Shown here one piece after another: positions 36,254 through 44,239 of a stretch of 64,000 nucleotides of DNA. The translations under genes and the position numbers were made by a program. This DNA comes from CAXMMR01 sp963692975 (lineage in GTDB: Bacteria; Pseudomonadota; Alphaproteobacteria; Acetobacterales; Acetobacteraceae): assembly GCA_963692975.2 (NCBI GenBank), contig CAXMMR010000024.1, positions 1 to 64,000 of the forward strand, given 5' to 3'. The notes beneath the pieces were generated by a model. It searched no databases and was not told the DNA's origin. It saw only the letters and a list, made by a program, of their open reading frames with translations. Every line of letters starts with the position of its first letter. Position 1 is the first letter of the stretch.

Positions 36254-36283
36254 GCGAACGGGGCGGGAGCCCCCTCGACCAAG

Positions 36284-36342
36284 AATGGATTTTAAAGGCC
36301 TCGCCTTTAATGGGGTCCAGGGGCAAAGCCCCTGGCCTTCCT
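36284..36342. repeat. GC-rich hairpin element, copy 8 (single module)
   Basis: One module only: AATGGATTTTAAAGGCCTCG, CCTTTAATGGGGTCCAGGGG, CAAAGCCCCTGGCCTTCC. It ends 4 bp before the stop codon of the minus-strand phosphorylase-like gene and lies between convergent genes, consistent with a terminator for that gene. Confidence 0.85.
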
Positions 36343-36345
36343 GAC

Positions 36346-37434
36346 TTACGCTGCCAGTACCGCCCAAGCGGCGACGGCGCCATTATAGCTCGTGTAGAGG
36401 CCGTAGGCGTCATAGACGGCGCTGCCCCAATTGCCCTGTGCGGTGGTTGGCAGGGCGGCGTTCTGCACCGGGTCGGAGATGTTCCGCACGAAGCCGAAGG
36501 CGATGCCGCTGGCGGCGCAGGCGCGGCCGATCACGGCGTCGTCCTCCTCGATGGCGCTGTAGGTGGCGAAGTCGCCGGCGGTGGTGCCGACGACGAAGCC
36601 GGCGGTGGTGAGCAGCGAGGCGGCGCCGCCGGTCTGGTCGACGATGAGCGGAACCGGGTCGCCGGAGTTCAGCCCGTTCGGGTCGAGCTGGGCGAGGGTG
36701 TAGCCGGTGCCAAAGGCCTTGTTGAAGCTGGTGCGCAGGGTGGCGAGCTCGGCAGGCGTGGTCGGGATCGCGAACAGCAGCTTGGCGAGGTCTGGGCTGG
36801 CCAGCAGAGTGTCGTCGGCGCGCCAAGCGTTGCTGTAGACGGGCCAGTCGGCTTGCGGCTGGCCGGCCTGGTAGAGCGTGCCGGCGCTGACGGCGCGCAC
36901 GGTGCCGACATGATCTGTGGTGTGGGCGCCGCCGGCGGTGCCGATGGAGAGGATGAGGCTGGGGGCGACCTCGCGGATCAGCAGCGCGATCAGGGCTTCG
37001 AGGTAGGTCTGGCCGGGGAAATCAAGGTGGGTGTTCGACTTGAACAGCAGCACCGGCTTGGCGGCGATCTCGACCAGACGATACTCGCCCCAGAAGCTCC
37101 AATCGGCAGGCGCGCCGCTCGGCAGGCCCTGGGCGTATTTGCGCCAGCCGGTCCAGCTGCCGCGGGTGCGGTCGGCGTAGGGCATCGGGGTGGCGCCGGC
37201 GCAGAACACGTGCTGCATCGCCGCCCACTCGGCGTCCGCCCAGGTGATGACGATGGCGGTGGCCTGCGGCAGCGTGCCGGTGCTGGGGGCGGCGGAGAGT
37301 GTCGGCGCAATGCGGCCGACGGCGGCGTAGTCGACGACCGGCAGCGGCGGGGCGTCGTTCAGACCCGGGCGGAAGCTCGCCTCCGCGTGCAGCGACCGGC
37401 CGAACCGGCGATACGGGTTGTGGCTGCTGCTCAT
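36346..37434 (-). CDS. Nucleoside-phosphorylase-superfamily-like protein
   Basis: A 362-residue protein that I do not recognise by name. Several blocks fit the PNP/UDP-phosphorylase fold: TAIVITWADAEWAAMQHVF at the start, LIREVAPSLILSIGTAGGAH (phosphate-loop position), and ATYSAIEEDDAVIGRACAASG with FGFVRNISDPVQ, which sits where the ExE nucleoside-binding glutamates and the ISD motif occur in true phosphorylases. Other parts (RGSWTGWRKYAQGLPSGAP) are unusual. No signal peptide. It may act on a nucleoside or be a sensory relative such as those in signalling systems. ATG 37434 is used; extension to 37494 is basic and Arg-rich. Confidence 0.5.
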   Translation of the reverse strand: MSSSHNPYRRFGRSLHAEASFRPGLNDAPPLPVVDYAAVGRIAPTLSAAPSTGTLPQATAIVITWADAEWAAMQHVFCAGATPMPYADRTRGSWTGWRKYAQGLPSGAPADWSFWGEYRLVEIAAKPVLLFKSNTHLDFPGQTYLEALIALLIREVAPSLILSIGTAGGAHTTDHVGTVRAVSAGTLYQAGQPQADWPVYSNAWRADDTLLASPDLAKLLFAIPTTPAELATLRTSFNKAFGTGYTLAQLDPNGLNSGDPVPLIVDQTGGAASLLTTAGFVVGTTAGDFATYSAIEEDDAVIGRACAASGIAFGFVRNISDPVQNAALPTTAQGNWGSAVYDAYGLYTSYNGAVAAWAVLAA

Positions 37435-37547
37435 TGATCGCTCTCGATTGCGTCGGCCGGCCTCAGGGTGGGACGGCGGACGGCGGCGTTGCAAGTCAAA
37501 GCTGCGCGGCCTGGATGGCGGGTCACGGCCGCTTGTCTAGAGCGGAT

Positions 37548-37772
37548 GCCAGGGGCTTTGCCCCTGGACCCCATTAAAGGCGGAGCCTTTAAAATCCATT
37601 CGTTGTCATGTTGAACGGCAGAACTGGTGCTCGTGAGCCTCTGGATCGATCGGCTCAAGCAAGGAAGACCGTAGTGACAACCTTGAGGATGGGGGCCTGG
37701 GGCCTCAGGCCCAGTCGTGCGAATGCACGCATGCGCGTGACGGCGTCCAGAGGCAGAGCCTCTGGCCTTCCT
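37548..37772. repeat. GC-rich intergenic hairpin element, copy 9 (full)
   Basis: Full element with a longer interior: GCCAGGGGCTTTGCCCCTGG, TTAAAGGCGGAGCCTTTAA, then GGGGCCTCAGGCCC and GTCCAGAGGCAGAGCCTCTG, GCCTTCC. The right end reaches the stop codon of the dienelactone hydrolase (TAG shares its last bases). A sub-variant insertion with CGAATGCACGCATGCGCG is in the interior, also seen in copy 5. Confidence 0.85.
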
Positions 37773-38520
37773 AAGCCCCGTGCAAATTGCGGGCGAACAG
37801 GGCGAGCATCCAGCCGACCGCCTGGCCGAACAGGGCCGCGTCGTAGCGCGGACCCTCGTCGCGCAGAAAGGCGTGCGCGGCGTTGACCTCGTGCCACTCG
37901 TAGATTGCGCCGACCGCCTCCAGGCGCTCGCGGATCAGCTGGCGGCCGGCGAAGGGCACGTGCGGGTCTTGCCGGCCCCAGACGAACATCGCCTCAGCCT
38001 TGAGCTCGGCCATCCGGGCGAGGCTGTCATCCGCGCGGCCGGCGCCGAGGCTGCCGGAGTGGATGTCGGTGGCGTAGAAGCAGGCGCACGCGCGCACGGA
38101 CGGGTTGAGCGCGGCGCGGTAGGCGAGATGGCCGCCGAGGCAGACGCCGGCGGTGGCGAGCTGGCCGGTGCAGGCGGGATGTCGGGTGAGGGCGGCCAGA
38201 GCCGCGCGGGCGTCGGCGTCGTAGGCGGCGACGGGCTTTTCGAACTTCAACGCGTTGCCGCGCTCGGTGCCGGCCGCGTCGTAGCGCAGCGCGGTGCCGG
38301 CGGGCTCGTATTCGTGGTAGACCTCGGGGACGGCGACGACGTGGCCGTGGCCGGCGATCAGGGCGGCGAGGCGGCGGATCGGGCTGGTGACCTGGTAGAT
38401 TTCAGAGAACAGCGCGACGCCGGGATACCGGCCGGTGATGGCGGGGCGAAGGATGTGCAGGCGCATCGTTCCGGCCGCGTTCGGCAGGGCGACATCGTCG
38501 GTCTCGGTCTGGATGATCAT
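37771..38520 (-). CDS. Dienelactone hydrolase family protein
   Basis: A 249-residue alpha/beta hydrolase with a Cys nucleophile in ATAGVCLGGHLAY, the acid in FVWGRQDPHVPF and the His in NAAHAFLRD, the triad of dienelactone hydrolases. YPGVALFSEIYQVT is the usual N-terminal block. The family includes carboxymethylenebutenolidases and broad esterases; no aromatic-degradation genes are nearby, so the substrate is open. It is divergent from the second exonuclease III gene across 29 bp. Confidence 0.85.
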   Translation of the reverse strand: MIIQTETDDVALPNAAGTMRLHILRPAITGRYPGVALFSEIYQVTSPIRRLAALIAGHGHVVAVPEVYHEYEPAGTALRYDAAGTERGNALKFEKPVAAYDADARAALAALTRHPACTGQLATAGVCLGGHLAYRAALNPSVRACACFYATDIHSGSLGAGRADDSLARMAELKAEAMFVWGRQDPHVPFAGRQLIRERLEAVGAIYEWHEVNAAHAFLRDEGPRYDAALFGQAVGWMLALFARNLHGA

Positions 38521-38549
38521 GCGGACCCGGCCCTCTTGGCAGGGGCAGC

Positions 38550-39365
38550 ATGAAGATCGCTACGTTCAACATCAATGGCGTGAACGGCAGGCTGGCCAAC
38601 CTGCGGGCTTGGCTTGAGGCGGCGGCGCCGGACGTCGTGTGCCTGCAGGAGCTCAAATGCGAGCAGGGCGCGTTTCCGGCGGCGGCGCTGGAGGCGGCGG
38701 GATATGGCGCGGTGTGGGCCGGGCAGCGCAGCTGGAACGGGGTTGCGATCCTGGCGCGTGGGGCGAGCCCGGTATTGACCCGACGAGGCTTGCCGGGCGA
38801 CCCGGCGGATTTGCAGGCGCGCTACATCGAGGCGGCGGTGGCGGGCGTGCTGGTCGGCTGCCTGTATGCGCCGAACGGCAATCCGCAGCCCGGGCCCAAA
38901 TTCGCCTACAAGCTGGCCTGGCACGCGCGGCATGCCGAGCATGCGGCAAGCTTGCTGGCGACCGGCGCGCCGGTGGTGATGGCGGGCGACTACAACGTGG
39001 TGCCGACCGACAGCGACATCTATCCGAGCCGCTCATGGGGCGACAACGCGCTGCTGCAGCCGCAACCCCGCGCCGCCTACGCGGCGCTGCTGGCCCAGGG
39101 CTGGACGGACGCGCTGCGCGCGCGCCATCCGGCGGAGCCCTGCTACACCTTCTGGGACTACAAGCGCGACCGTTGGGCGCGCGACGCCGGGATGCGGCTT
39201 GACCACCTGCTGCTCGGGCCGGCGGCGGCGGCGCGGCTGGCCGATGCGGGGGTGGACCGCTGGGTGCGGGGCGAAGCGCATGCCTCCGACCACGCTCCGG
39301 CCTGGGTGATGCTGGACGACGGCAAGCGCCGGCGGGGAGGTCGGAGATCGGCGAGCGCCGGCTGA
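38550..39365 (+). CDS. xth: Exodeoxyribonuclease III (second copy)
   Basis: A 271-residue member of the ExoIII/AP endonuclease family, distinct from the copy at 5458-6249. Motifs: MKIATFNINGVNGRLANL, VVCLQELKCEQG, WNGVAILARG, CLYAPNGNPQPGPKF, VMAGDYNVVPTDSDIY, MRLDHLLLG and ASDHAPAWVML. The C-terminal tail (KRRRGGRRSASAG) is basic and beyond the usual end. It would repair abasic sites and 3'-blocked ends. The gene overlaps the possible start region of the next gene. Confidence 0.88.
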   Translation: MKIATFNINGVNGRLANLRAWLEAAAPDVVCLQELKCEQGAFPAAALEAAGYGAVWAGQRSWNGVAILARGASPVLTRRGLPGDPADLQARYIEAAVAGVLVGCLYAPNGNPQPGPKFAYKLAWHARHAEHAASLLATGAPVVMAGDYNVVPTDSDIYPSRSWGDNALLQPQPRAAYAALLAQGWTDALRARHPAEPCYTFWDYKRDRWARDAGMRLDHLLLGPAAAARLADAGVDRWVRGEAHASDHAPAWVMLDDGKRRRGGRRSASAG

Positions 39366-39394
39366 GCATCTCCGAGCGGCGGGCGGTCGCCGCC

Positions 39395-40333
39395 TTGCTG
39401 CGGCGCGCGGAGCGCGACCGGCGGGACGGCGCGGCGCTGCTGGATGACGGCTCGGCGCGGCTGCTGCTCGCGCTTGCGGCGCGCCGGCTGATCCAGGCGG
39501 TGCTGGTCTCCGAGCAGGGGTTCGCGGCGTTGCGGCAGGCCGTTCGGGCGGCGGCGGTGCCGGCCGCGAACCCGCTGCGGGCGGGGCTGCTCGGGTTGCA
39601 GGAGCTGGCGGAGGCGAGCGAGGCGGCGCCGGCGGTGCCCGGAGCGGATGGCCGGTTTGCCGGGCAGGCGGCGGTGTCGTCAGATCAGGCCGCGGCGCTG
39701 CGGCGGATGATCGAGCAGAGCCTGGCCGGTTTCGAGGTGGCGCCGCAGGGCGATGCGCCGGCGGGGCGCGAGGCGCCGCTGCGGCCGGAGCCCGCGCCTC
39801 GGCCCGAGCCTGGGGCCGAGCCTGGGCCCGACCCTGGGCCCGACCCTGGGCCCGACCCTGGGCCGGTCGTCCGGGTCGCGAAGGCAAGTCGGGCCCAGGC
39901 GGCGCCGGCGCAGCGCCAGGCCGAGCCGCGCCTGTTCCAGGCGCCGGGCGCGGGCGGGACGATGATCGCGCCGGCGGCGGCAGGGCCGGTCGGGGCGGCG
40001 CCGTTCTGGTCGCTGATGGATCGCTGGGCGGTGGACGACGCGCAGGCCCTGCGGCTGATCGGCCATGCCGGCGGGCTGACGAAGAAGGGCACGCGGCCGC
40101 GCTTCCGGCTGGCCGGCGCCGAGGCGAGCCGGTTCCGCCTGCTGCAGCAGATCGACGCGGATCTCGGCTCGGCCTCGCTTCGCCCGGCCGAGTGGCTGCG
40201 CGCGCCGGCGGCCGAGGCGGGGCCGCTCGGCGGGCGCTCGCCGCTCGAGCACATCGCCGAGGCCGGCGAGGCCGGCGCGCGCGAGGTGCACCGGATGCTG
40301 CTGCAGGAGGTGCTGCGCCGCTCAATGGGCTGA
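39395..40333 (+). CDS. ParS/MbcA (DUF2384)-like C-terminal domain protein
   Basis: A 312-residue protein I do not recognise as a whole. The C-terminal ~100 residues (WSLMDRWAVDDAQALRLIG, RLLQQIDADLGS, AEWLRAPAAEAGPLGGRSPL then EHIAEAGEAGAREV) resemble the MbcA/ParS/Xre antitoxin toxin-binding domain, including the G-G-R-(S/T)-P-L motif. The N-terminal part is helical and Arg/Ala-rich. The middle is Pro-rich, with a 12-bp tandem repeat near 39825-39865 giving PGPDPGPDPGPDPGPV. No helix-turn-helix and no RES-type toxin are adjacent. TTG 39395 is the first likely start; none is strong. Confidence 0.5.
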   Translation: MLRRAERDRRDGAALLDDGSARLLLALAARRLIQAVLVSEQGFAALRQAVRAAAVPAANPLRAGLLGLQELAEASEAAPAVPGADGRFAGQAAVSSDQAAALRRMIEQSLAGFEVAPQGDAPAGREAPLRPEPAPRPEPGAEPGPDPGPDPGPDPGPVVRVAKASRAQAAPAQRQAEPRLFQAPGAGGTMIAPAAAGPVGAAPFWSLMDRWAVDDAQALRLIGHAGGLTKKGTRPRFRLAGAEASRFRLLQQIDADLGSASLRPAEWLRAPAAEAGPLGGRSPLEHIAEAGEAGAREVHRMLLQEVLRRSMG

Positions 40334-40407
40334 CGCGAGGCAACTGCGGCCGCGTCGCGGCTTTTCAGCGCACGGACCATCAGGCGAAACTGGGGGACGG
40401 GGACGGA

Positions 40408-40887
40408 ATGGAAAAGCTGGTGCCGCCGGTGCTGCTGGCGGTCGTGCTGGGGGCGATCGGACTGTTCAGCGTCTGGGCGCATCAGCCGTGGCTGGTGCCC
40501 AGCCTGGGGTCGGCGGCGTTCACCCAGCTGCTGAGCCCGGACGAGCCGAGCGCCAAGCCGTACAGCACCGGTGTCGGCCAGCTGATCGGCGGCGCGGCGG
40601 GGCTGTTCGGGCTGTTCGTCACCGGGGCGGGGGCGATGCCGCAGTTCATGGGCGACCATGCGCTGGCGCTGCACCGGGTGCTTGCGGTGCTGATCGCGGT
40701 GCTGGTCGCCGGCATCGCGCAGACGGCGGCGCGGGCCAAGAGCCCGGCCGGCGGCGCGACGGCGCTGATCGTCGCCCTTGGCGTCGAGACGGCGAACTGG
40801 GCCGGCGTCGGGCGGCTGGTGATCGGCATTGCGCTGGTGACGGTGCTGGGCGAGGCGGCGCGTCAGATGATCGTCAAGTTGCGCTAG
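40408..40887 (+). CDS. HPP family membrane protein
   Basis: A 159-residue protein with about four membrane segments and the HPP-family signatures: WLVPSLGSAAFTQLLSPDEPSAKPY (normally containing PSLGASA...P..P.A.P), GQLIGGAAGLFGLFV, and SPAGGATALIVALG. HPP proteins have been linked to nitrite transport in plastids, but their bacterial role is unclear. ATG 40408 is chosen because GGGGGACGGGGACGGA lies just upstream; longer frames overlap the previous gene. The rhodopsin gene follows after 103 bp on the same strand. Confidence 0.78.
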   Translation: MEKLVPPVLLAVVLGAIGLFSVWAHQPWLVPSLGSAAFTQLLSPDEPSAKPYSTGVGQLIGGAAGLFGLFVTGAGAMPQFMGDHALALHRVLAVLIAVLVAGIAQTAARAKSPAGGATALIVALGVETANWAGVGRLVIGIALVTVLGEAARQMIVKLR

Positions 40888-40990
40888 GGCGAGGCTGTCA
40901 CGATCGCGCAAGAAGCGCCTCGCTGCCGATGACGCGCAGAAACTTCCGCCCCGCGACCGCGCTCTGCGCGCTTACTATTAGGGCGACGAT

Positions 40991-41761
40991 ATGACCTCGC
41001 AGTTCTGGCTCTGGCTTGACGTCTTCGCCATGGCCATCGGCGGCGGGGTGATCCTGTTCCTCGGCAAGCGCCGCACCGCCGCCGAGGAGGGGCATACGCT
41101 CTACCACGGCATCGTGCCGATCATCGCGGCGCTCTCCTACCTCGCCATGGCGTCCGGGCAGGGAAGCCTGCCGCTGCCGGTCGGCGCGCTGGTCGACCCG
41201 GCCGCGAATACCGCCGTCGTGGTCAACCGCATCTTCTACTTCGCGCGCTACGTCGACTGGTCGTTCACCACGCCGCTGCTGCTGCTGCCGCTGGCGCAGC
41301 TGGCGACGCACTCGGCGCCGCGCCGGCATGACCTCACGGCCGGGTTGCTGTTGGCCGACCTGATGATGATCCTGACTGCGCTGTTTTTCGGCCTGTCGAT
41401 CGTGCCCTGGATCAAGTGGACCTGGTTCCTGGTGTCCTGCGGCGCGTTCCTTGCGGTGCTGTGGGTGATGTGGGTGCCGCTGCTGCAGCAGAGCCGGCTC
41501 GAGCGCGATGACGTGCAGCACGACTACAAGCGCAACGCGCTGGTGCTGACGGTGCTGTGGTTCGTCTACCCAATCGTGCTGCTGTTCGGCACCGACGGGC
41601 TCGGCGTGCTCGGCGCGGTGGTGTCGGTGGCGCTGATCGCCATCGTCGACTTCGTCTCCAAGGTGATTTACGGGCTGATGACGCTGCAGGGCTTCGTCAA
41701 GATCATCGACCGCGACGTCGCGACGACCGAGCCTGGGGTGGCGACGCGTCGGGTGGCCTGA
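40991..41761 (+). CDS. Microbial (type I) rhodopsin, D-T-P motif
   Basis: A 256-residue protein with seven membrane helices and the type I rhodopsin core. Helix C reads FARYVDWSFTTPLLLLPLA: Arg86, Asp89 and Thr93 match bacteriorhodopsin Arg82, Asp85 and Thr89, but the position of the internal proton donor (Asp96) is Pro100. Helix F has LWFVYP (Trp190, Tyr193, Pro194), and helix G has VDFVSKVIYG with Asp220 and the retinal Lys224. Leu97 at the tuning site suggests green absorption. The Asp counterion pair favours an outward proton pump or photosensor rather than a xenorhodopsin. No beta-carotene cleavage gene is in the window. Confidence 0.88.
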   Translation: MTSQFWLWLDVFAMAIGGGVILFLGKRRTAAEEGHTLYHGIVPIIAALSYLAMASGQGSLPLPVGALVDPAANTAVVVNRIFYFARYVDWSFTTPLLLLPLAQLATHSAPRRHDLTAGLLLADLMMILTALFFGLSIVPWIKWTWFLVSCGAFLAVLWVMWVPLLQQSRLERDDVQHDYKRNALVLTVLWFVYPIVLLFGTDGLGVLGAVVSVALIAIVDFVSKVIYGLMTLQGFVKIIDRDVATTEPGVATRRVA

Positions 41762-41762
41762 G

Positions 41763-41887
41763 GGCAAGGCGAGGGGCTTTGCCCCTCGACCCCATTAAAG
41801 GCAAGCCTTTAAAATCCAATTTAGGGATGGGGTCTGGGGCCTCGGGCCCCAGCGGAGTTCAGAGGCAGCGCCTCTGACCTTACTTCC
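41763..41887. repeat. GC-rich intergenic hairpin element, copy 10 (full)
   Basis: GGCGAGGGGCTTTGCCCCTC, CCCATTAAAGGCAAGCCTTT, then GGGGTCTGGGGCCTCGGG, GTTCAGAGGCAGCGCCTCTG. It starts 2 bp after the rhodopsin stop codon. Confidence 0.85.
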
Positions 41888-42128
41888 TTGGGTAGTTTTA
41901 GACTTGAGTCATTAGCGTTTTAGGCGAGCAACAAAGTAGTTTTTCTCGCGATAGTAGGTCTGGACCGTTACCAGAATGAACTTGACGTGAGACGTGAGAT
42001 TTGAATACTATTTTGCGACTTGCGCCAGGCACGAACGACGGCGATTTGTGGCTCTCAAGCGAGGTCGCGAGACATGGTCATTCTGGCACGGCGTGGTTCG
42101 GCGGCTGTCGGCGCGTTGAGTTTGCTTG
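41888..42128. promoter_or_regulatory. AT-richer leader region of ATPase operon
   Basis: About 240 bp with markedly lower GC than its surroundings (GTAGTTTTAGACTTGAGTC, TTTGAATACTATTTTGCG). No gene is supported here. It probably contains the promoter for the ATPase-OmpA-Sel1 operon; I cannot pick a single -35/-10 pair with confidence. Confidence 0.45.
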
Positions 42129-43736
42129 ATGGCTGATGGTCTCGCCCTGACCTCGCCTCGCAGCTCTGCCCTGCCGGTCATCATCGACCCCGACGCTGCG
42201 GTGGCGTATCGCGGCTGGTCGGAGGCGCGCGAGGCGGTGCTGCGCGCCGTCGAGGTCGGACCGCGGCTGATCCTCATTCTTGGCGCGCCAGGCAGCGGCA
42301 AGAGCCTGCTGCTGCGTGACCTGGCGACGCGGTTGCGCGACAGCTTTGACGTGCTGCTGCTGGCGCGTGGCGACATGTCGATCGAGGCCGGCGAGGCGGC
42401 GGGCGGGCTGCGCCGGGTGGTGCTGATCGATCAGGCGCGGCGGCTGAACGAGGCGACGCTGAGCGGGCTGGCGCGGCTTGGCGACTGCACGGTGGTGCTG
42501 ACCGGGCTCGCCGACCAGAATGCCGGCGACCGGCTCAGCGACGCCGCGGCCACGATCGTCACCTTGCCGCCGATCGCCGACGACGAGGTCGGCGACTTCC
42601 TGGCCGCTCGGCTGGCGCGCGCCGGGCTGCCGGCCGAGCTGTTCGCCGCCGCCGGGCAGGCGGCGCTGGCCGGGCGGGCGGCCGGGCAGGCGCGTCGGCT
42701 GAACATGCTCGCGAGCGCGGCGCTCGGGGTCGCCCGCGAGCACGGCGTGAGCCGCGTCGGCAAGCTCGAGGTCGACCAGGCGGCGCGGATGCTGGATCAG
42801 CCTGCGCGCGAGCCGTTCGCCATGCCGGAGCCTCGGCCTGAGCGGGCGCCGGAGACGCCGAGCGGGGTCGGCCTGGACCATGGGGCGCCGGCTTTGCCTC
42901 TGCCGCCAGCCGCACGCATCGAGGAGCCGGCTGAGCATGGCGGGCGGGTCGCAAGCTTGGCGGCGATGATGACGGCGGGCGCGGACCGGCGTGGCAGCCT
43001 GGTGCTGGGGGCGCTATGCGCGGCGTTCGCCATTGCCGCCGCCGGCGGGTGGGTGGCGCGGCATCGTGCCGCCGAGGCCGGCCGGACGATCGCCATGGCA
43101 GTGCCTGCCGGGCCCATGCAGCCGGCGCCAGTTGCAGCACTCGCGTTGCTGCCGCCGCCGCCGTTACCAACGGCGCCCCCCGCTGTCGAGCCGGCGCTTG
43201 CCGCTCTCACGCCGCCGCCGCTCGATCAGCCGCCGCAAGCGGGCCCGATCGCGGCCGAACTGCCGCAGCTGGCCGAGGCGACGCCCGTTCCCGCCTTGGC
43301 GACGCCGGCCGGGGCGCGTCCCGCCGATGATGCACCGGCGTCACCGGGCAGCGATGCGACGGCGCTGTCCGTCGCGGCGCCGGCGCGGCTGGTGCTGATG
43401 TTCGCCCGGGGCGATGCGGCGGCCACGGCCCGCGCCTCCGGCCTGGCATCGCTGCTCGCATCGCGCGGCTTCGCCGTCGAGACGCGGCCGGTGCGGGCCG
43501 TGACCGGCGCCAGCGCGACCGTGCGCTATTTCTTCGCCGAGGATCGCGACGCGGCGGATGCGGTGCTCGCGGCCTCCGGACTGCCCGGCCGAAGCCTGCA
43601 GGCGTCGCCCGGCGAGGCCGAGCCGGCGCTGCGGCCCGGGTTGATCGAGCTCGTCCTGCCTGCCGGCGGCGTGCCGGCGGCCGGCGAGAGCCGAACCAGG
43701 CTGGTCCAAACCACTAGTGAAGGAAGAGTGCCATGA
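42129..43736 (+). CDS. ExeA-like AAA ATPase with membrane segment
   Basis: A 535-residue protein of an ExeA/GspA-like AAA type. Walker A is GAPGSGKS (residues 52-59); the Walker B position reads RRVVLIDQA (Asp101 followed by Gln instead of Glu); TVVLTGLADQ fits the sensor region. A membrane segment lies at about 290-310 (LVLGALCAAFAIAAAGGWVA), followed by a Pro-rich linker. The C-terminal ~100 residues (ARLVLMFARGDAAATARA, ASLLASRGFAVETRP, VRYFFAEDRDAADAVL) resemble a LytR_C- or SPOR-like domain, probably periplasmic. ExeA binds peptidoglycan to place secretin assemblies; here a related envelope role is inferred. Overlaps the OmpA gene (ATGA). Confidence 0.68.
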   Translation: MADGLALTSPRSSALPVIIDPDAAVAYRGWSEAREAVLRAVEVGPRLILILGAPGSGKSLLLRDLATRLRDSFDVLLLARGDMSIEAGEAAGGLRRVVLIDQARRLNEATLSGLARLGDCTVVLTGLADQNAGDRLSDAAATIVTLPPIADDEVGDFLAARLARAGLPAELFAAAGQAALAGRAAGQARRLNMLASAALGVAREHGVSRVGKLEVDQAARMLDQPAREPFAMPEPRPERAPETPSGVGLDHGAPALPLPPAARIEEPAEHGGRVASLAAMMTAGADRRGSLVLGALCAAFAIAAAGGWVARHRAAEAGRTIAMAVPAGPMQPAPVAALALLPPPPLPTAPPAVEPALAALTPPPLDQPPQAGPIAAELPQLAEATPVPALATPAGARPADDAPASPGSDATALSVAAPARLVLMFARGDAAATARASGLASLLASRGFAVETRPVRAVTGASATVRYFFAEDRDAADAVLAASGLPGRSLQASPGEAEPALRPGLIELVLPAGGVPAAGESRTRLVQTTSEGRVP

Positions 43737-44239
43737 CGCGTCATCTTGCCGGAACCGCCCTCGCCGTCGCGCTCGCCTGCGGCGCCTCGGCCTGCCTCCT
43801 GCCTGCGGCCGCCGGCGCCCAGCAGTTGGCCACCGCCAAGGCCGCCGATCCGAGCCAGGCCGTCGTCAACGCCGCCGCGCCCGGCGGGGCGCAGGAGGGC
43901 GCAACGCCGGCCGGCAAGCTCGTGCTGCTGTTCGGGGTCGGCCAGCAGAAGCTGGATGCGCATAACGAGGCGCTGCTCGACCAGGCCTCGCGGCTATATC
44001 GCGAAGGTCGGCCGATCATCATGGTGGTGAGCGGCAGCACCGACAGCGTCGGCAGCCCGGTGCAGAACCTGCTGCTGTCGCAGCGGCGCGCCGACGCGGT
44101 GGCGCGCGGCCTGCTGTCGCGCGGCATTCCCGCCGAGCGTACGCAGATCCTGGCCAAGGGTGAGACCAACCCGGCGGTCGATGCGCCGCGGGGCACCGAA
44201 GAGGCGCAGAACCGGCGGGTGGAAATCACCTGGCGGTGA
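43733..44239 (+). CDS. OmpA-family peptidoglycan-binding protein
   Basis: A 168-residue secreted protein with a signal peptide (LAVALACGASACLLPAAAGAQ) and a C-terminal OmpA-like domain: ALLDQASRLYREGRPIIMVVSGSTDSVGS, LSQRRADAVARGLLSRGIPAERT and EEAQNRRVEITW. The Asp/Arg positions that bind diaminopimelate appear as TDS and NRRVEI. It overlaps both neighbours (ATGA upstream, GTGA downstream), so all three genes are translated together. Confidence 0.85.
   Translation: MTRHLAGTALAVALACGASACLLPAAAGAQQLATAKAADPSQAVVNAAAPGGAQEGATPAGKLVLLFGVGQQKLDAHNEALLDQASRLYREGRPIIMVVSGSTDSVGSPVQNLLLSQRRADAVARGLLSRGIPAERTQILAKGETNPAVDAPRGTEEAQNRRVEITWR

Noticed and set aside
39825..39865. 12-bp tandem repeats as a possible origin or iteron array
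   Set aside because: They are in frame, encode PGPD repeats, and have no AT-rich flank or initiator gene.
41557..41877. Recurrent short reading frames ending in peptides such as RGFAPGPH or KGFAFNGVQGQSPWPS
   Set aside because: These peptides are translations of the GC-rich hairpin element in different frames, so they appear at many loci and are not genes.
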